Source: Synanceia verrucosa (taxonomy: Eukaryota > Chordata > Actinopteri > Perciformes > Synanceiidae). Taken from it: a DNA stretch of 64,000 nucleotides. Below are positions 1 to 17,594 of the stretch, in pieces. The notes under the pieces were generated by a model. The model did no database searches. It saw only the letters and a program-made list of their open reading frames with translations, and was not told where the DNA came from. Position 1 is the first letter of the stretch, and each line of letters opens with the position of its first letter. A program made the translations under genes and the position numbers. The stretch spans positions 19,968,645 to 20,032,644 of the forward strand of contig CM056556.1 in assembly GCA_029721515.1 (NCBI GenBank), read 5' to 3'.

Positions 1-29
1 TCAAATTACTCCAGAACAGATGAACTGCA

Positions 30-263
30 TCACACTGGAAAAAAACATCTCCTCAAATTACTCCAGAAGAGATGAACTGCATCACACTGGAAAAAAACAT
101 GTCTTAGGCTTTCAGCATTCACATCACAGAACACACAATTATTTACATCAAAATCAAATCTCAGTCTTAAAAACTCATTTGTTGGGTAGATTTCGTGCAA
201 AATTTTGAATTGGACCTCTTTGGCTTTGGGAGACACTGGAAACGAAATATAATCATTTCTCAT
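30..263 (-). pseudogene. L1-like LINE fragment (carboxyl end of ORF2)
   Basis: The minus strand encodes KEVQFKILHEIYPTNEF followed by CVFCDVNAESLRHVFFQC and LFWSNL. This is the cysteine-containing stretch near the carboxyl end of fish L1/Tx1-type ORF2 proteins. It is a short 5'-truncated scrap. A repeated line of about 48 bases (TCAAATTACTCCAGAA...) is duplicated in tandem at 1-100. Confidence 0.6.
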
Positions 264-549
264 TTTTTAATCTTATCCACCTCAAATCGTTTCAAAATAT
301 ATAACCTTAGGATATTATTTGTCTAACAACATTCTTCTGATAGCTTTATTTACGATCACAAAATTCAAGCCCTCTAATGCCTAGTTGTCTCAATCTATGA
401 GAGACTTCAGAACATTGAACAACTTCTCTCACCATCGCTCTTAAAGAGGTCGGTATTGAGAGTCGTCCTCGTAAATCGTCGGCCCAAGCCCAAACTGCCC
501 CCTACACACTCTACCTACACACTAACTCTCCGCTTGCACGTCTTCTACT

Positions 550-597
550 TCTTTTTCTTCTTCTTCTTCTTCTTCTTCTTCTTCTTCTTCTTTTGAT
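550..597. repeat. TTC microsatellite
   Basis: An uninterrupted TTC/TCT run of about 16 units, preceded by imperfect units. Confidence 0.9.
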
Positions 598-685
598 TTA
601 ATGGCGGGTTACAACCATAGCTTATTAGGTGCATACCGCCACCTACTGTACCGGCGTATGTAGCGTGAGTTACTACAAGGATTAC

Positions 686-2310
686 TGTATATCAAGTCAA
701 GTCAAGTCAAGTCAACTTTATTGTCAGTTTCTTCATATGCACAGGTCATACAAGAAAATTGAAATTGCGTTTCTCTCTATCCCATGCAAAGACATAGACA
801 CAAGACTGACATTTTAGCAAGACATAGATTGGAGTGCAAGACAGGACCAATAACAATGTGACAAGTAAGGGTAATAATAATAATAAGTGATGTAGTCATA
901 AATAACAGTTGAAATAGTAATAGTAAGAGTAATAATAAAGTGATGTAGTGATAAATAACAGTTGAAATAGTAATAGTAAGAGTAATAATAAAGTTATGTA
1001 GTGATAAATAACAATTGAAACAGTAACAGTAAGAGTGGTAATAAGTGGTGAAGTGATAAATAATAGATAAAACATTTAACATTGAGGCATTAATATATAA
1101 CATTTGACACTGAAACATTTTTATTCAGAAATTATCTAAATTAAAGGACAGTTGGACAAGAAATAGACTGGTACACAAGACAGTACAGTACAGTACAGCC
1201 CAGCCCAGGGCTTCAGTCAGGATTGTTTGTTGTATATTGCAAGGTCCAAGCAGTTCTTGTGAGGTAGTTGAGTAAGGTGCAAGGTCACATAGTGCAATTC
1301 TATAGAGTAGTCTTTCCAGTGGTGGGCAGCAGCAACAACAGGTAGTGTATGGCTTGTTGGAGTGTGTGTGTGTGTGTGTGTGTTTGGGGGGGGGGGCATG
1401 GCCGAGGGAGAAGATTCTAACCTCTTGGCTGTGTGGTAGGTGGCAGTGATGGGAGAGAGGGAGGGAGTTCAGCATTTGTGAGTCTGGTGGTTCTGGACCG
1501 GAGGCTCCTGTACCTCTTTCCAGAGGGCAGCAGGCTGAACAGGTTGTGCGCTGGGTGTGTCACATCTCTCACGATTGTGACAGCATTGCGGGTGAGGTGG
1601 GTGGTGTAGATGTCTTGCAGGGAAGGGAGGGGAGCATTGATGATCTTGCTGGCTGTGTTCACTATAAGCTGCAGGGCTTTCCTGTTGTAGTCAGTGCAGC
1701 TCCCACCCCATACAGTGATGCAGCTGGTGAGGATGCTCTCAATGGTCCCTCTGTAGAACATGGTCATGATGGGTGGTGGGGCGCTGGCATGCTTCAGTTT
1801 GCGCAGGAAGTAGAGGCGCTGCTGTGCTTTCTTGGCTAGTGATGTGGTGTTGGTGGTCCAGGAGAGGTCCTCGCTGATGTGCACTCTGAGGAATTTTGTG
1901 CTGCTCACTCTCTCCACAGCAGCACCATCGATGATCAGTGGCCGGTGTTGGCTGTGGCCTCTCTGGAAGTTGACAACAATCTCCTTTGTCTTGCTGACGT
2001 TCAGCAGGAGGTTGTTGTCTCTGCACCACGTGGCCAGAAGGTCCACCTCAGTCCTGTAGTGCGTCTCATCACCAACGGTGATGAGACCCACCAGAGTGGT
2101 GTCATCCGCGAACTTTACCAGGTGGTTGGTGCAATCGTGTGTCAGCAGGGTGAAGAGCAAAGGGCTGAGAACACAGCCTTGTGGAGCTCCTGTACTCAGT
2201 GTGATGGTGCTCGAGGTGTTGTTGCCGACACATACTGCTTGTGGTCTCTTGCTGAGGAAGTCCAGCAGCCAGTTGCAGAGGGAGGTGCTGAGTCCCAGCT
2301 TGTCACTTAA
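686..2310 (-). mobile_element. L2/CR1-group LINE, 5'-truncated, with 3' tail
   Basis: On the minus strand 2310-1440 encodes the second half of a reverse transcriptase. GAPQGCVLSPLLF is followed by the catalytic FADDT (about 2110), then TWCRDNNLLLNVSKTKE, AKKAQQRLYFLRKL, FYRGTIESILTSCITVW and LFSLLPSGKRYRS. The 3' UTR runs down to a pentanucleotide tail (TCAAG)n at 693-716. This is the RT style of fish L2/Rex1-type elements. The copy is cut off near 2310 inside the RT domain and has frame damage near the carboxyl end. An AC run and a 53-base minisatellite lie in its 3' UTR. Confidence 0.75.
886..1068. repeat. 53-bp minisatellite inside LINE 3' UTR
   Basis: The unit starting AGTGATGTAGTGATAAATAA begins at 886, 939, 992 and 1044. 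The first three copies are nearly identical (53-base spacing); the fourth is diverged and shorter. It lies between the LINE coding part and its 3' tail. Confidence 0.85.
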
Positions 2311-2344
2311 TTGATATTTAATTAATTAATAAATAGAAATTAAA

Positions 2345-2878
2345 AAAAGATAAGATAAGATAATCCTTTATTCATCCCACAGATGGGGAAATTTGCATCG
2401 TTGCAGCAGCAAAGTGGATAGTGCAACATTACAAGGAGGGCATACAAAGGGGCATATAAAAAGAATAATAACAACAGTAGAAAATGATTGAGTGGCATGA
2501 TAAATATAATATAGTGAATGGTATGGTGAAGGAAGTGAAGGAAATGGAAGTATGATAATGACATCACACAGGATAATTTAAATATTGATTATTATATATG
2601 CAGTATTGTTATATATTGATATTTAGATATTTATATTTATATATTGGTATTGCACAGATTACTTATTGCACACGTCCGTGGGTCATTGCACATGTGTGTG
2701 GGTTAACAGGAACTTAGAGAGGTGTTGTAGAGTCTGACAGCAGCAGGCAGGAAGGAGCGGCGGTATCTCTCCTTCACACAGCGAGGGTGAAGCAGCCGCT
2801 CGCTGAAGGAGCTGCCCAGTGCTGCCAAAGTGTCCTGCAAGGGGTGGGAGATGTTGTCCAACAAGGATGATAGCTGAA
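2345..2878 (-). mobile_element. Second L2-group LINE 3' end
   Basis: The minus strand at 2875-2710 encodes a typical L2 carboxyl end (HPLQDTLAALGSSFSERLL, then CVKERYRRSFLPAAVRLYN). The 3' UTR ends in an (AAGAT)n tail at 2345-2362. It has the same orientation as the preceding LINE but a different 3' end, so it is an independent insertion. Confidence 0.7.
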
Positions 2879-2899
2879 AACCTTAAACCCTAAAACCCC

Positions 2900-4235
2900 T
2901 AACCTTAAATTCTACCATATAATCTTGTCTCTTTCAAATACTCCACTAAAGCTTTCTGTGTGTCCTGTACCCCTTTTCCTGTTATTCCCAAAATACCCTC
3001 AAGGCTCCACACTCTACCTGCCTCCGCCATCTTTCGCATTAGTTCTATCCTCTCTCCCCTATATTTCTGACAGTGCATCAATACATGTTCCACATCTTCT
3101 GTTATTTTGCACTCTGAACATTCATTTGAATTACTTTTCCCTATCAAGAACATTGTTTTATTAAGACCTATATGATCAAATCTTAATCTGATTAATACAG
3201 TCTCCTCTCTTCCATTACCGCTATATACTCCCTGTGTTGTAATGGTTTTCGGCACATTGTAATATTTCCTTCCGCTGCTATCCCTGTCCCATCTGTCCTG
3301 CCATTTCATCATTATTCCTTTTTTGAGTATTGCCTTACCTTCTCCTTTACCAAAGGGTATATCTACAATATTTGGCATTCTGGTTGCTTTTTTGGCTATT
3401 TTATTTGCTCTCTCATTGCCTTTTATTCCAACATGGGCAGGTATCCAACAATATTGTACTTCCACACCAATCCTATGAAGTCTGAATAAAGTTTGCTGAA
3501 TTTCCAGCATTAAATATTCCCTGTTAGATAATGTAGATTGTAAGCTTAAAAGGACAGCCATTGAGTCTACACAACACACTACTCTGTCAGGTCTTTCTTC
3601 CTCTACCTACTGTAGTCCCATGATGATTTCCATCATTTCTGCTGTATAGAGTGACATTGTATCAGGAATCCTATTTCCAATATTAACATTCATTAAGGGT
3701 ATATATTATCCTGTACCTACTCTATCATTTTCATCCTTGGACCCATCTGTATATTTCTAAATAATTCTAATATTTATGTTTAATAGGCTATAATAACTTG
3801 CTAGATATCCTATCCCACTCTCTTCCCATTCTTACTTTAATTCCATTATACCTAAATCTATTCTAGGTCTCAGGAATAGCCAGGGGGGACATTACTAATA
3901 GGCGTATAGGGGTATTAAAACGAATGTTTTCCAGTCTCTATTCCTGTGATTTAGCCTTTGTTAGCCACCCAAATCCATTACCTTGAAATTTATTATATTC
4001 CCAACATTCCTCAATTACACTATTGGTAGCATTTTCTTTACCACACGTAGATGGCTCCAATACGTGTAAGTTTATCTCTTCTTAGATCTAATGGACCTTC
4101 TCCTTATTCTACCTGTAGTGCCTTGATTGGTGTTGACCTCATTGCCCCAGTGCATATCCTAAGTGCTTTATTTACTTCTCTAACAATCTTATCTAAGTGA
4201 GTTTTAGCAGCTGCACCATACACAAACCATTGCGC
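2900..4235 (-). mobile_element. I-clade (Nimb-like) LINE fragment with RNase H domain
   Basis: The minus strand encodes, in order, the end of an RT region (WFVYGAAAKTHLDKIVREVN, about 4230-4170), then the RNase H domain with a DGSKDEND motif (about 3740), CVDSMAVLLSLQSTL and WIPAHVGIKGNERANKIAKK (about 3440), and the zinc-knuckle-like CSECKITEDVEHVLMHC near 3080. RNase H after the RT is characteristic of I-clade LINEs. Stop codons and frameshifts upstream of 3580 make it dead. The 5' part is missing. Confidence 0.75.
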
Positions 4236-4261
4236 GTCCTCGCGGAGGCTCCGCTATATTA

Positions 4262-5254
4262 AGGGCCGTCCCAAACTACGTAGGGGCGGAGGGCGAGTGG
4301 ACCACTGAGCCCTTAAAAATAGCGAGTCTGCATCGATGCACACTTACGACGGCTTTAGCAGAAAGTGCGACAGCAAAAAATGAAGGAAGAAACAACATAG
4401 AAATTTAAGTTCCGCATGATGTGCAGTATGTCCCTCACACCTTTGTCACACTGAAAGAAAACAAAACTAAAGGCATGATTTGGAAAGATAAAAAAAGACA
4501 AAACTAACAAATCGTCATCGTATCGTATCTTGCTGAAGTATCAAAGGTGGGAAAGTGTATTTGTGTCCTGTAATGTTCCCACATTCAATGCTTTGCTGAG
4601 AAATTTTATTCATAAGTTTATGTGCAGATTGTGGCGACCCAAAAATGGAATTATAGTATCTCTGACAGACCCAACTCAGAGTGACACAAAATACACTTCC
4701 ATATTTTGGGAATACTGGTGTGAACAATTGTACCGTTTTTAGCTTGTGTGTGGACAGACTGTGTGCTGGCTATTGTTTGTTTTATGTTTCTTTGTTTATC
4801 TGGTTATTGTCGGTCTGCTTGTTATTATTGCACTTGGAGTCTGTAAATAAAGCTATATTATTATTATTATTATTGTTATTGTTATATGTTGACGTTTGGT
4901 TTTGCAGCCCTAGCACATCAAACTGTGAGAACAACTGCCAGCAAAATTCATCTGGTTTTATTTGTTTGATTGGAAATGACAACTTGTGCTGGAGTTGAAA
5001 GACTTGTGGAATGACATAAAATGATTTGAGGTATAATATAGCTCCTCCTGTACAAGAGGCGTCTTTCTGTTGCCATGGCGATGGTGACTTCCCTTTTCCG
5101 GTGGCGTGACGAGGGCGTCCCATACCTGCTCATTTTATTTATACTACATTCCCCCTTCATTTAAAGTGCGCTTCACAGCTGCGAGTGTGACTTCATTTGG
5201 CGTGACACTCGCTGTGAAGGGCTAGTGTGTAGGGAGCGGTTTGGGATTGGGCCG
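4262..5254. mobile_element. Possible DNA transposon with imperfect terminal inverted repeats
   Basis: The left end GGGCCGTCCCAAAC (4262) and the right end, which on the opposite strand reads GGCCCAATCCCAAAC (ending 5254), form an imperfect inverted repeat. The subterminal 5171-5219 region folds on itself (CTTCACAGC...GCTGTGAAG). The interior contains a LINE 3' end (4530-4880). No transposase is visible and the target-site duplication is unclear, so the assignment is tentative. Confidence 0.35.
4530..4882 (+). mobile_element. LINE 3' end with TTA-repeat tail
   Basis: The plus strand encodes LKYQRWESVFVSCNVPTF, then LLRNFIHKFMCRLW and IIVSLTDPTQSDTKYTS, a carboxyl end found on many fish LINE copies. 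About 130 bases of 3' UTR end with AATAAAGC and a (TTA)n tail at 4857-4880. Confidence 0.55.
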
Positions 5255-5599
5255 TGATTTACGACTTCCGGTGTCGTGTTCCGATTGTACTGTTGTATCC
5301 AATCCGTCGAAGACTCGCCCATAAACAACCGCTGATTGGCTGCTGGCTTCTGAAACCTTAACGCTGAAACCAAGGTGATAGGGGGTCAGTAAGTAGTTTA
5401 CAAATCTAAAATCTAAAATTTACATTTTAGATTTGAACGCCCAACATACAAAAGAAGATAACTCACATTTCCATTTACAAAACCTGCTTCAAGATGTCAG
5501 TATTGTTATGTTATGTTTCAGATGCAAGCTTTCATAAAACTACTGACAAGTAAAATGTACAAATGTACAAAAAATACATTTATAACTTCTCAAAAACAA

Positions 5600-8080
5600 T
5601 TTTTGCAATCGACCTATGTAAAAGGACAAACAATGTAGAAAAACGATTTCATAAAATAAAAAAAAATCAAGTAACTAATAAAATAATAAATAATAATAGG
5701 GCGTTCATAATTTAAATAAGATTTTTTTTGGCGAACCAAACCACACAGGATTTTAACTGACTTCGACATGGTTTTATATAAATCACATGAAGACTGGTTC
5801 ACTTCCGACAATATCTTCAAGAATGATAAATATATATATATATATATTTTTATCTCAGTTTTAAAACATATTATGGAGTGTTCACTGTTTTTCCATTTAT
5901 TTTTATGCAAGTGATATTTCCCCAAAATGAAAATTATATTCATCATTTTAAATGTATTTTTTGATAGACCATAAACCAACACCTGAAACTTGTTAAACAA
6001 AGAACTGTTGATGTCAATATTCGAACCAAGTGTAAACATCTTTCCAGAAAAGCTGTGTAATCGAACAAGAAAAGAACAAGTGTTCAATCGTTTCCTGTTC
6101 TACCATACAAAATACACAAGAGTTAACTTCAAATTTGAACGTTTTCCTTAAAGTTTCAGCAGCAGGATAGATATTGCTTATTATTTTAAATTGAATTTCT
6201 TTTACTTTGGATAAAATTGGCCATTAAAGATAGCTACAATATGTCTTTGTCAACGTTATTTCATTATCTGCTATCTTTAATTTTGTTAGTTTCTTTAATA
6301 TCATAGAATAGCTTCTTTCAACACATTTCCAAGTACTTCGTTGTTACATCTTTTTTCACCAAACTTCACTACACTTATCTTTAAATTAGACAGTTTGGCA
6401 TACACATTTGAGTGAGTAAAGATATTTTTAATCATGTGTATTAAGGGGAGTGGAATCACCTTACAAATTGGGTACAAAAAGTTTTTTTGGGGGGGAGTTT
6501 TTCCTTAGTCGATGCGAGGGTTGTTTGTAAAGGAGGGTGTCATATGCTGTACACATTGTAGCCCTCACAAACTGGTAATTTGTGATATTGGGCTATACAA
6601 ATAAAATTGACTTGACATGACAAATTCAATTAAATTCTTTATATGAACATTTTAAACTAAACTTTTCAACAAATGAATTCAATTGCAATAGATTGAAATT
6701 TATATCCATTTAATCAGTAATAGAACCTTTTTTGTCATACCATTCTTGTTCAAATGAAGTCTTCCTGTTAATAGTAATGGTTCTATTATTCCACAAGGTG
6801 GCGCTGTGGGGTGTGAAGTTGTGGGTGAACATTATTTTCCAGTAGGATAGTAAAAACTGGCAGTTTATTTATATCAAAGTCACATCTCAACAAAAATCTA
6901 ATCCTCCAACATTTTGGAAAAGACATTTTGGTATATGGAACTACATAGAATCTGGCTTTGCCAAATATGCTTTGATCCATTTCGACTTAAATACACCATC
7001 ATAGATTCAAAATCAGCTGCTTTCAAATCACCAGTTTTATATTCTTTAGTCATTACAGATTTTTTTTGAGGAAATGGGTTTTATTTTTCCATATGAAGCT
7101 AAAAATGAAGGAATTTACCTTTTTAAATCATTTGAGGAGGACCATAAAGGGCTTGACTAGGATATACAAGTTTTGATATGCCTTCAGCTTTTTCTGCCAA
7201 GAATAGATAGCCCTCTCATGAACCAAAAATTAAGAGATTTTTTATATCATCTATTTTCCCTTCTATGTTTAGTTGTTGTCTCTTATTTCTATCTTAGATA
7301 TTGTTAAACTAGGTATTTTATTTCAGTTTTTACAGGAATGGAATTTATATTTGGCTCAACACAAGGATGAAGAGATAATATTCCACATTTTTTTCAAGTT
7401 TGAGCACAGACCTGAAGCACTTGAGAAAATTGATATTATATCCAGGGCTTTCTCAATTATGGATTTATCATTTAGAAATATTACTGTGTCATCTGCAGAT
7501 TGACTTATTCGATACTCATAATCAAAAATGAAAATTCCTTTGAGGGTGATTTACAAATAGATAAGCTAGCATTTGTGTACATAAAATAATTTTGGCGAAA
7601 TGGGACATCCCTGTCTGATTCCACGTAAGATCTTAATTTTAGGTGTCATTCCAGGGTTGAGGGAGCTATAACTATAACTATCATTATAAAACATTTTAAT
7701 AACCTTGGAGAACCCTTCTCCAAGTTTTCTGAGTACTGTAAACATGAACTCATGTTCAACAGTGTCAAAAGCCCTAAAAAAAACAATGACACAAAACTAT
7801 CTAATTGAATACACGATTGGTAATCAATCATATCCAGAATCAATCAAATATGGTTATGAATATATCTTCCCTTTACAAAGGCTGATTGATATTCCTCTAT
7901 AAGTTTTCCAAATATATGTTTTAGGCAATTCGCATAAACTAAAGCAAGCAGTTTATAATCATTACAAAGTAGGGTTATTGGTTTCCGGTTTTCTAACATC
8001 AACAAATCTTTGTTTGGTTTAGGTAACAAGGTTATCAAACCTGTTTTCATAGTAGGGGACAGACAGCCCTTTTGCATACA
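5600..8080 (-). mobile_element. L1/Tx1-type LINE ORF2 remnant, interrupted
   Basis: Reading down the minus strand: KTGLITLLPKPNKD and YKLLALVYANCLKHIFGKLI near 8040-7880 (start of RT), SAFVKGRYIHNHI, a DSFV...FLGLL segment with frameshift near 7790, a damaged FADDT region near 7500, FLLRCDFDINKLPVF near 6890, and KFQVLVYGLSKNTFKMMN near 5970 (carboxyl end). Many stops and frameshifts break it. It is interrupted at about 6478-6615 by the 3' end of another LINE. Confidence 0.65.
6478..6615 (+). mobile_element. L2/Rex1-type LINE 3' tail inserted in the L1 remnant
   Basis: GGGGGGGAGTTTTTCCTTAG is followed by GATATTGGGCTATACAAATA and AAAATTGACTTGAC. This is a common fish LINE 3' UTR ending, here on the plus strand and opposite to the host L1 copy. 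Confidence 0.55.
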
Positions 8081-8104
8081 AAATACATAAATGCCTATGG
8101 CATA

Positions 8105-8238
8105 TATGCTGCGTTCAAGTTGTCCTCGTAAGTCCTAATTTACGAGCTCTGAGTTGTAAATATCAACGCCGTCAACTCGGGTGTGACGTCATTCCCAGTT
8201 GCGAATCCCGACTTCCGATAGAAAACGAACGCAGCATA
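8105..8238. mobile_element. MITE with perfect 12-bp terminal inverted repeats
   Basis: TATGCTGCGTTC (8105-8116) is exactly inverted as GAACGCAGCATA (8227-8238). The 134-base element has an internally palindromic tendency and no coding capacity. Family not assigned. Confidence 0.7.
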
Positions 8239-8239
8239 G

Positions 8240-8972
8240 TTGCAGTGGTAGGGAGAGAGTGTTGATGACTGCAGTCTATGAGTGAACTAGGAAGTGAATA
8301 GTTAATAATTCTTGTATTTTATTAATTGATTAAATATAGAGATATGTATATCCAGCGATTTATATGGCAGTCATTCCCTTGACACATAAAGTTCAGAACA
8401 GACATAGATTCAAACTTCAAAGTGTTTATTTACGTGCAATGTACATATAACACAAGCACCCATTTTTAAAAGCCCTTTAACTTAAAAATTCAAGTCAGTT
8501 GGTCAATTCACAAAAATAACCTAGTATTCAAATAAAGATTGTACTAATGTTGACACAGAATACAGTGAACCATTGCACTGTGACATTTTCCTGATGTGAC
8601 ATTTTCTTGATGTAGTCTATACTTGATGGCCATTTTAGAAAGTTGTGTCACTCACTCATTTTAAGAATTTTGAATGAAATACTTAAACTACTAATAAACT
8701 ACTTCAACTTGACCATTTGTTAATTTTATTTCTTTTATCAATGTAAACTGGTCCAACCTGTCTTGAATTCAACCCAACAGTCATTTTTAGCACCACAAAA
8801 CCACAGCCAAATAACATAACTAAAGTCTCAAACTACCTTTCTTCCTGCCTTTTCTCCCTCAGGCAAATGAGCTTGAATGTTAAGGCTGAGCTGCTTGTTG
8901 CTGCTTGTAAACTATTTCACTTGAGGGTGAGATGAGGTGTGGTAGCTGTAAAGAACACCTTCTACACACAAA

Positions 8973-9013
<41 letters not shown>

Positions 9014-10160
9014 ATGGACACTTCCTGTCTGAAAAATATTTTCCAGGGAAACAATATCAAATAAAGTTTTTTTTTTTTCACACACTGAGTTTCTAAGCAT
9101 AAATAACTGAAGAGTTTGAGAAACACTTTGAATTTAAATTCAAAACCAACTAAAAACTGAAATTATATCACAATTTATTCTATTGGTTAATGGCATCAGA
9201 AAAAACAATTTGAGATATTCTGTAATTTTTGCTCGACAAGCAATCATAAACATACATTTAGCAGATAAAAAAAACTGTACAAACATTTACAGCTACATCT
9301 ACAGACCTAAATGTGGGATTCAAACAGACCGAGTCGTGTCTGATGCCTTATTGCAATTTTAATAAAAGCAAAATGATTAAAAATCACAAATGACTCAAAA
9401 ACATTTGTTAACAGTAAAAAGTAAAATATACCTTTGTATTTGTCAACATCCACACCTGAAATCTATATCAGCCTCAATAATCTCAAAATTACTAAAAATG
9501 TATAAGAATGCATGAATGAATATAACGAACCTCTATAAACAAGTCTGTATGGATTGTGACTTTATGTCAAAATAAAACTATTTGCCTGTGGTCACATATC
9601 ACTTAAAACACTTTGCCTACTTAAATGGACTAAAAAAAAAACACATGTTGAGTGACTAAGTTTCAAAATTCATTCATTTTAGTGTTCTCAAAGGGTTGTA
9701 ATATGGTTAAAGGTCACCTATTTGCAAAATTCACTTAATAAAGGTAGCATTTGTCCCCATAGCCTGTGAATGAGGCCCTAGGAGTGAAAAAAGTCTGTCA
9801 CCTCCTTTATTTGCCAATGTGTGCTGAAACAGGCGAGTTGAACATTTTTCAACCATTGATGTCAACAATTGTTTTGCCCCTCCCTCCAGTAGAGGACACT
9901 GCCTTTGAGCCAGCCTCCCCCCCCGGATAGACAATCCTCCTCTTAGTTACCAAGCAGCCGCCATTGTTTCTCCTCGCTAACTTTCGCAAACAAACCTGAG
10001 AAAGTTAGGAGCAAAGCACGGCGCACAGGAGGCTATTTTTGCTCTGTTTGTCCTCTGAAGACCCAGTGGATCTATTTATTTTAATTTAGCTGGAAATGTA
10101 GCAAGAGAGCTTCCCAAAGTTTAGCATGTGAGCGCTCATCATCTCACAAAGCAGGCTTCA
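8240..10160. other. Gene-free AT-rich stretch downstream of snx22
   Basis: No gene, RNA or well-defined element is seen. It holds an A run of about 36 bases (8976-9011) and ordinary AT-rich sequence. Confidence 0.6.
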
Positions 10161-10161
10161 C

Positions 10162-10239
10162 TTACCCCTAATTTCCACTGGATGCAGAACGACGCCGACG
10201 TCTGTCGGATGTTACACATTCGGTGGAAATTAGGGGTAA
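10162..10239. mobile_element. 78-bp hairpin MITE with perfect 17-bp TIRs
   Basis: TTACCCCTAATTTCCAC (10162-10178) is exactly inverted at 10223-10239. The loop is GC-rich (ACGACGCCGACGTC). TTA/TAA at the outer ends could be part of the duplication. Confidence 0.7.
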
Positions 10240-10316
10240 CCAGCTGAAGATGAAGCATGGATTGGCACTAACTGTCTGGAACACAGCTACAAACATGGAG
10301 CTATAAATTATTATTA

Positions 10317-10518
10317 TTACCGCCGCCAAGGAGGTTATTTATTACCGGGATTTGTTTATTTGTATGTTCGTTTGTTGGTTTGAAAACTCCACTTCCAGCC
10401 AAACCTGAAAATTTCTTCAAAAACTGTCAATAACTTTTTGAGTTACTTTGCAAACTGACAAACCAACAAACAAACGAGCCCCGGTGAAAACATAACCTCC
10501 TTGGCAGCGGGGGGGTAA
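10317..10518. mobile_element. MITE with AAGGAGGTTAT inverted ends
   Basis: CCGCCAAGGAGGTTAT at the left and ATAACCTCCTTGGCAGCGG at the right are inverted. An internal segment (CTTTTTGAGTTACTTTGCAAAC) recurs at about 61650-61680, showing a dispersed family. Confidence 0.65.
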
Positions 10519-10812
10519 CTAAATAAATAAAAATGATAAATAAATTTTAAAAAACAGTCTCTGCTGCCGCCTTGGCGGAGGTCTGCTTTTCTAGTTTAAT
10601 TTTGTGTTGCTTTACGGTGTAGCTACCGGCGGACCTCCGTATCACGCTAAGTAGAGCTACACAGTAACGCAACAAAAAAAAAATGTGACTCAGACTACTG
10701 TTAACGGTGCTGTCCATGCACAGCAGAGTAAGATTAGGGCTTCTTCTGCCAGTACCCACGGTATATGAAAGAGAGAGAGAGAGAGAGAGTGTCACATCCT
10801 CTCTCCAGAGAG

Positions 10813-10985
10813 AGGGCGTGGTCAGAGACAGCTCAGGAAAATTTAAAGGTACAGACACAGAAACAGCCTGTTCTCAGCAGAGCTCAATACAGTGATTTTT
10901 AACTGGCTGGAATTCAGGACCAGGGCTGAGTTTGTAATACACTTTGAATAAAATATTGTCTGAGACCTATATAAAATTGCAGAAA
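10813..10985. repeat. Dispersed repeat, copy 1
   Basis: The segment GGGCGTGGTCAGAGACAGCT through ACACTTTGAATAAAATATTG is about 85-90% identical by eye to 13691-13870. It lies just beyond the snx22 stop codon. Family unknown. Confidence 0.7.
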
Positions 10986-11172
10986 AAGTCTATAATAGGA
11001 GATCTTTAAATAATACAACAGGTGGAGTATCAGAACAACAAAAGTTTGCCTTTTGTGTTTGAATCCCACTGGAGACACAGGACGAAAGCATCCTCTAACT
11101 AACTATTTCAGGCTTTTTTCTTTTGCAATGTCCTTTTCTGTAGTGTATATTCTACTTTAAAACATTAAATCT

Positions 11173-17594
<6,422 letters not shown>

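Noticed and set aside
886..1068. CRISPR-like array
   Set aside because: Units are contiguous without unique spacers, and the DNA is vertebrate; it is a minisatellite.
777..1118. 113-codon minus-strand ORF
   Set aside because: Translation of the 53-bp minisatellite in the LINE 3' UTR.
1546..2314. Plus-strand ORFs opposite the L2 LINE
   Set aside because: Antisense shadows of a clear reverse transcriptase on the minus strand.
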